Source: Gordionus sp. m RMFG-2023 | Taxonomy: Eukaryota; Nematomorpha; Gordioida; Chordodea; Parachordodidae | NCBI RefSeq assembly: GCF_954871325.1 | Contig: NC_088775.1 | Coordinates: 72,393,561 to 72,457,560 of the forward strand | DNA length: 64,000 nt | Direction: 5' to 3' | Part shown: in pieces, positions 59,365-64,000 of the stretch | Numbering within the stretch: position 1 is the stretch's first letter | Layout: every line of letters begins with the position of its first letter | The notes under the pieces: generated by a model | Database searches by the model: none | Told to the model about the DNA's origin: nothing | Seen by the model: only the letters and a program-made list of their open reading frames with translations | Made by a program: the position numbers and the translations under genes

Positions 59365-59474
59365 CTGACTCCTATATGATTGACTTAGCAATCATAATGC
59401 AAATTTTGAGATACTTCCACTGACTCCTATATGATTGACTTAGCAATCATAATGCAAATTTTGAGATACTTCCA
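59365..59474. repeat. Perfect 55-bp tandem duplication at the end of Gypsy-B gag
   Basis: CTGACTCCTATATGATTGAC starts at 59365 and again at 59420, and the two 55-bp copies look identical. The gag stop codon lies in the second copy. The length is not a multiple of three, so downstream reading relative to gag has changed. Identical copies suggest a recent event or an assembly artefact. Confidence 0.9.
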
Positions 59475-60083
59475 TGCAGTCCACGGCCACATGTCCCAGC
59501 CTTTTACACCTAAAACATAATCTAGCCCCGTTCATACTGACCATTTTTACATTGGAATTTCCTACTTCAGATTTCTTTAACGGAAATCCATATTTAAACC
59601 TTTGCTCTGGGACCACGCAAGTATCCCTTTTGTGTCCCCTCCACCCACAACGATCACAAATGATAATCTCCTCAAATCTTTTGTTAAACACTCCATTATT
59701 TTCCTTGTAACTATTTTTCCCATTATTATTATTTTGCTCACATGTATGGCACTTCACGGAATTTCTGTTCAACCTCATCAACGCATTGATGACTTCTTTC
59801 ATCTCTTTTACCTCCTGGAGGATCTTACTGACCTCTACAAACCATTCCCAGCCTTGATTTCATCTAAAACATCTTTTAGACTACTTTCCAAGTCTGCTAC
59901 TTTTTTAACATAAACAGCCAACACCGGAGTGTCCTTCTTAAAATTACAATACATTTCTGCCAGTACCGCAGTACCCCTTTTCACCAAGAATTTCAATATA
60001 ATTATCAATAAATACACAATTACCAATATCCCAATAGTAATCAACTGCTTACCTAAATCTAATTCATTAAAGTTCTTATACAA
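59440..60083 (-). CDS. Gag of Gypsy-B with two zinc knuckles, frameshifted
   Basis: Minus strand, two frames. Frame 60083-59835 (82 aa) starts MYKNFNELDLGKQ and has a strong hydrophobic segment LITIGILVIVYLLIIILKFL (about residues 14-33), unusual for Gag, then a likely helical stretch VKKVADLESSLKDVLDEIKA. The next frame carries on as WFVEVSKILQEVKEMKEVI into frame 59802-59440 (120 aa), which holds CHTCEQNNNN and two CCHC knuckles, CDRCGWRGHKRDTC and CFRCKRLGHVAVDC, the nucleic-acid binding part of nucleocapsid. A 55-bp perfect tandem duplication overlaps the stop codon. Upstream capsid sequence is not recognisable. Confidence 0.75.
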
Positions 60084-60406
60084 AACTTATAACCCAAATC
60101 CTTATAAAAGAGAACCTTATCACCAAAACTATGCTCTCCACCATGCCTAAAAAAATAAACCATTTGCTCATAAATTTTTAACTAAGATCACCGCCCAATT
60201 AATTCAAATTAAATAAAAATGCTTATATAAAAATAATAATATACGGGTATTATTACCAAAAAAAAATTCCCAATTAAATACGTATTTAGTGTTAGTACTA
60301 TTGCGTTGTCAAAAATTTATCAGATAAAATATATATCAACAAAAATTTTGTTTTACCTTTAAAACCGAATCACTCCAAATCTTCCGATCTGCGTCACGAG
60401 CACCTC

Positions 60407-60834
60407 TGAAAACGTTACACACCCCTTACTTCCAACCTTTCCTAAACTTACTATGCACTTAAATTGAAACGATTGGATGATGTTAATTTTCTTTATTTAG
60501 TTTCAACAATTTTGATACACAAAAATAAACCAAAATATGAATGTTTCACAATAATATATCATATATAAAAAAAAACTAATTTTATAATCTTCAAAAATAT
60601 CAGAAAAAAAAAATCACGAATAATTCACAAGAATTTCAATAATCAAAATATATCAAGAAAAAAAATTCTCATAATAATTTTTAATAATGTTTTTTTACAA
60701 TTATATTCGAACACGAAAATATAAAATCACGTGTTCTTCAATGTTAATTATAATCCAATCAACCTTATTTAAATCGGTTGATTATCATTATCATTATCAT
60801 TATGTAATATGAATATATATATAAAAATACGACA
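60407..60834 (-). repeat. 5' LTR of Gypsy-B (428 bp)
   Basis: Nearly identical to the pieces at 47850-48138, 52158-52281 and 56893-56895 once the insertions in that copy are subtracted. Shared blocks include TTACACACCCCTTACTT, GAAACGATTGGATGATG and ATCCAATCAACCTTATTTAA. In minus sense it runs TGTCGTATTTTTA to ...TTTTCA. Confidence 0.95.
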
Positions 60835-61035
60835 CATACAACACCACCGTTATTGATATATAACATGGTGCCCCGCTCTGTATGGTAACTCATGCACAAT
60901 GATATATAAAAAAATCTCATATATATTGTGCATATGCCGATAAATATAAAAAATAAAAATTTTTTTTTGGAATTATGTAATAAATTATAAAAATTATTTG
61001 ATATAAAGGATACACACAAAGTAAAAAAAAAATTT

Positions 61036-61192
61036 TTTTTTATATGACTTTACAATATTAATATATATCTTTACGCTAAGTAAATAAAGTTTTAAAATAA
61101 AAATTTGCAATTTGGAAAAATAAATGACTTTATAGTGACAATTTATATCTCTATGCTAATTTAAATAAAGTTTTTAAAATAAAAATCTGCAT
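61036..61192 (+). repeat. Imperfect ~80-bp duplication ahead of Gypsy-C gag
   Basis: ATGACTTTACAATATTAATA and ATGACTTTATAGTGACAAT blocks, each followed by TATATCTTTACGCTAA / TATATCTCTATGCTAA and AAATAAAGTTTTAAAATAA. It may be part of the 5' LTR or leader of Gypsy-C; I could not define that LTR because its partner lies outside the window. Confidence 0.6.
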
Positions 61193-61193
61193 T

Positions 61194-62444
61194 ATGGATG
61201 ATAAAATTAGCATATCCTCCAACAGGGAAGTTAAGTTTCCAAAATTGGAGGGATGCTTGACGGACACTTATTTGGAGAGACTTGACGAATATTTCTCTCA
61301 AACAATCTTATCCGACTCAGTAAAAATTGAAACATTGATGAGAATTTATCTGATGACATATACGATAAAATTAAGTCATTATGCACTAAGGAAGATATCA
61401 AAGATTATAAAATTTTTATAAAAAAAATTAAAATTTTTATTACCCAGTCAAGATGTTTGGATATTGACTGGGAAGTTTAACCTTGCTTCACAAGGTGTTA
61501 AGGAATCTTTTTTGGATTGGTTTTTTAGACTGTCTAAGTTAAGTAGACAATGTAATTTTATTAACGATGATTGCATAAAAGAAAAATTGAGAACATCTAG
61601 TTTAAATGACAATATAAAAAATAAATTAAATAAAAATATTAACTACACATTAGACGAAATGATTGAAATAGGAAGAAAATTAGATAGTATTAACATTAAA
61701 TCAGAAAGTGACAATGTTAATTATGTTTTTAGTAGGGATAAAAAATTTAATAAAAATAATGACAATAATAGAAATAATGATAAGAATTTAGATATCCAAA
61801 GTACTTCTTATAGGAATGAGATTAATAGTAACTGTAATAAACCTAATTATTACTCGAGGCAAAATTTTGACAGTAGGAATAGAAATTATGGTGATAACAA
61901 TTTTAGTAATGTTAACGACAATAGGAATAGGAATTTTAGTAACGTTAGAAACAATAACAATTATAATAATAATAGCTATAGAAATAATCAGTATAATGAT
62001 AGTAACTATCAAAATTACAATTATCGGTATAACAATAGCAATAGAAACTTTCATAATAATAATCATCAATCTTATAACAACAACTATGATAGGAATAATG
62101 CCTGGTTTAATTATAATCAGAGGAGACAGATTCAATGTGACGATCAAAATCATAATAATTACCGATCTTATAACAACAATTCAAATAATTATGGCGGAAA
62201 CAACAGATGGCATAATAATGATAACCAAAGAAAACAAATCGAATATGACGATCGTAATCGGTAGAAGGATTTTAATCAAAGAAAACAAATCCAGTATAAT
62301 AATCAAAACTTCTACGATAGCAATAATTGTAACATGAACATTGAAGAAGTTGGTGAAAATAAAGTTGGCACTGCCAAAGACAATAATGAGAATGATTTCA
62401 ATGTCAACAACCTGGCTGAAAATACAGACAAAGGTGTTTTATGA
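61194..62444 (+). pseudogene. Gag of Gypsy-C with asparagine-rich tail
   Basis: ATG at 61194: MDDKISISSNREVKFPKLEG, SDSVKIETLM. The family-like continuation then moves to another frame (ENLSDDIYDKIKSLC, KEDIKDYKIFIKKIKIF, SRCLDIDWE) and returns at about 61470 to the first frame (KFNLASQGVKESFLDWFFRL, TLDEMIEIGRKLDSI), so two frameshifts compensate each other. From about 61740 to 62330 the protein is almost entirely Asn with Arg, Tyr and Asp (NNNN and RNN patterns) and lacks CCHC zinc knuckles. A TAG lies at 62262-62264. The basic Asn/Arg-rich tail may do the RNA-binding job normally done by zinc knuckles (inference). The final TGA overlaps the pol start. Confidence 0.75.
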
Positions 62445-63916
62445 CTACTTTGAAATTAAATAATGTTACTACAACTATGCAGGTTGACACTGGATCAAAG
62501 TTAACCATCATACCTCATGATATGGCTAAAAAAATTGGCATAAGAAAAATGAAGAAATCCAGTTTGCGGTTTACAGCCTACGACGAAAACTTGATTAAAA
62601 TTATCGGGACAACTCAAGTTAAAGTAAGTTATGAAGGAATCACTAAATTAGAGTCGAGAAAGAACGCGTTATTAGGAAGAATCTGGATCAATGCCTTTAA
62701 AAATATTTTAAATAAATTCATAGGAAATGTCGACACCAACTATGTAGACGAAATCAATAAACTTATTAAGGATTGTGAATCCAAGTTAACTAGCTAACCA
62801 ATTAATAAAGTAAATGTCAAATTACATTTAAGATGTGACGCCCAACCTAAAATAATACCACCAAGACGTATACCGTATTCAAAGATTGATCTTGTGGGCG
62901 AAGAACTGAATAGATGGATACATGAAAAAATTATTGAGCCTGTAAATGATGTGCGATGGGCGAGTCCTATAACCGCCGTATACAAATATGATGGGAGCAT
63001 CAGGCTTTGCACAGATTTTAAAGACACTATAAACCCAGCTCTCAAAGACTTTAGATACCCACTTCCACGTATAAATGATCTTGTAGCTAAACTTTCAGAA
63101 GGAAAAAAATTTACCAAAATCGATTTCAAAAATGCTTTTCTACAAGTTCCGATCGATAAAAATAGCAGAAATTTTTTGACTATATACACACATAAGGGAT
63201 ACTACCAATTTACCAGACTTCCTTTTGGGTTGAAAACTTCATCTGCTATTTTCCAACAAATCATGGATCAGATTTTCGGTGATATGAAAGATGTTATATT
63301 TAATATTGATGACTTATTAATAACTGGAAATAACGATGAAGCACATTTAAACAACATCAAAAAGGTGTTTGAGAGAATATTATCGTACGGGTTAGTACCT
63401 AACTTCGCCCAAAGTTTATTTTTTAAAAACAAAGTGAGGTTCCTGGGTCATGATATTGGCGCCAAGGGGATTTATGCTAACCATGATAAAATTGAAGCAA
63501 CACCTTCTAAGAGAATGTTCAATCGTGATATTAGAGTTAAATGGGACTTATTGAAACCGTTGGAGGAGAAGGAGAACAAAATAAACGTTACTTTACCACG
63601 AAATAGAACCTTTAACGTAGGAGATTTTGTTTGGTATAAAGTACAAGGGAGTGACACATGGGACAAAGGGACAATCAATTTGAAGGAAATTGACACTATG
63701 TTCCAGGTTTATACAGAAAAAGGTATTACAAGGAAACACTTGGACCAATTAAGAAAGAGAGAATGCTGCTATAACATATTTGCACACCACGACTCTCCTA
63801 AGAAGGACGGAAGTGTGGACAAAAATATTAAAACTAATGATAAAAATATTGTAACACCGACTCCTAGACCGATACGAAGTAGACAAAAACCTGTTTATCT
63901 AAAAGATATAACTTAA
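62441..63916 (+). CDS. Pol of Gypsy-C: protease, RT, then integrase C-terminus (internal in-frame deletion)
   Basis: One reading frame with a single TAA at 62795-62797. Protease: TTTMQVDTGSKLTIIPHD (D-T-G-S active site) and NALLGRIWINAF. After the stop the frame continues NVKLHLRCDAQPK and RRIPYSKIDLVGEEL, the normal lead-in to RT. RT blocks: EPVNDVRWASPITAVYKYDG, FTKIDFKNAFLQVPID (block A Asp), FTRLPFGLKTSSAIFQQIMD (block B) and VIFNIDDLLITGNNDE (block C, Asn in place of the usual Tyr before xDD). Near 63500 FLGHDIGAKGIYANHDKIEA runs without a frame break into PSKRMFNRDIRVKWDLLKP and FNVGDFVWYKVQGSDTWDKG, the C-terminal end of a Gypsy integrase. RNase H, the integrase zinc region and its DDE core are missing. 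Confidence 0.88.
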
Positions 63917-64000
63917 AATATTAAAATATGTAAAAATAAATTAAATACTAAAACACGAAAAATTAAATTAAATACTAAAACGCAAAATAAAAATAAAAAT

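Larger units (their letters stand above)
47850..60834 (-). mobile_element. Ty3/Gypsy-like LTR retrotransposon with gag and protease only (Gypsy-B)
   Basis: LTRs begin TGAAAA (plus-strand view) at 47850 and 60407 and end TACGACA at 56895 and 60834. The 5-bp host sequence CATAC is perfectly duplicated (47845-47849 and 60835-60839). Coding is on the minus strand, so the LTR at 60407-60834 is the 5' LTR. A purine tract AAAGGGGTGG borders the other LTR at about 56900. The internal region is 3.5 kb and shows gag and retropepsin but no RT, RNase H or integrase. The 3' LTR is split by two foldback/MULE insertions (48139-52148 and 52282-56883). Confidence 0.92.
61036..64000 (+). mobile_element. Ty3/Gypsy LTR retrotransposon, internally deleted (Gypsy-C), incomplete in window
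   Basis: Plus-strand gag (61194-62444) and pol (62441-63916) overlap by ATGA. Pol contains protease, RT and then only the C-terminal end of integrase. The left limit is a guess, placed at the leader duplication; the 3' LTR would lie at or beyond the window end. After the pol stop is AT-rich sequence with a duplicated AAATTAAATACTAAAAC motif. Confidence 0.8.

Noticed and set aside
59474-60150. Plus-strand open frames at 59474-59710, 59602-59913 and 59929-60150
   Set aside because: They are the reverse of the Gypsy-B gag on the minus strand, which has CCHC zinc knuckles; the plus-strand frames have no motif.
61788-62337. Ile-rich open frames on both strands over the Gypsy-C gag tail
   Set aside because: They arise from AAT/ATA-rich codon repeats of the Asn-rich Gag read in other frames.
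1-64000. tRNA, rRNA and other structural RNA genes
   Set aside because: I scanned for T-arm GGTTC.A.TCC-like motifs and cloverleaf-compatible neighbours and found none convincing; a covariance-model search would be decisive.

Overview
This is a strongly AT-rich stretch of a eukaryotic genome, most likely an invertebrate animal. The evidence is spliceosomal GT-AG introns from about 40 nt to over 1 kb, a chymotrypsin-fold serine protease gene in at least five exons, and many degraded transposons of classes common in arthropods, rotifers and cnidarians (hAT, MULE, Ty3/Gypsy, LINE). No bacterial, phage or organelle gene organisation is visible, and the species cannot be named from sequence alone. 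No intact host gene could be confirmed.

Layout. 0-2 kb: a decayed hAT (97-1999). 3.6-8.7 kb: a large ZMYM1/TTF-type hAT (3630-8726) with a minisatellite in its leader. 9-12.5 kb: hAT relics and a 398-bp MITE. 13.4-16.1 kb: a trypsin-like serine protease gene with the catalytic triad spread over phase-consistent exons but a frameshifted last exon. 16.5-19 kb: a possible small membrane-protein gene, a fragment of a repetitive-family protein, a ~118-bp tandem array and a second hAT relic.

19.35-29.90 kb: a Ty3/Gypsy element on the plus strand (Gypsy-A) with a perfect 5-bp target duplication (GTCAG). Three hATs are nested in it: between protease and RT, inside the integrase gene, and in the 3' LTR. 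30.6-33.2 kb: another intron-containing hAT. 34.8-38 kb: two short exon-like pieces of possible host genes (AATF-like and, weakly, Exo70-like) around hAT/MITE insertions. 39.3-41 kb: a non-autonomous hAT with a perfect 8-bp target duplication and another element nested in it. 41.5-43.05 kb: a 5'-truncated LINE reverse transcriptase.

47.85-60.83 kb: a second Gypsy element (Gypsy-B, minus strand, target duplication CATAC) that keeps gag and protease but shows no RT or integrase. Its downstream LTR was invaded twice by related foldback/MULE-type elements with 9-bp target duplications. One (48139-52148) is a 4-kb giant palindrome of ~300-bp tandem units. The other (52282-56883) carries the 3' exon of a MULE transposase between ~950-bp inverted arms. 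61.0-64 kb: a third Gypsy element (Gypsy-C, plus strand) whose pol frame joins RT in frame directly to the integrase C-terminus. The window ends inside or at the edge of this element.

The genes do not form an operon or pathway. The window is a transposon graveyard whose insertion order can be read from nested target-site duplications. The most unusual object is the pair of foldback/MULE elements sharing one LTR.
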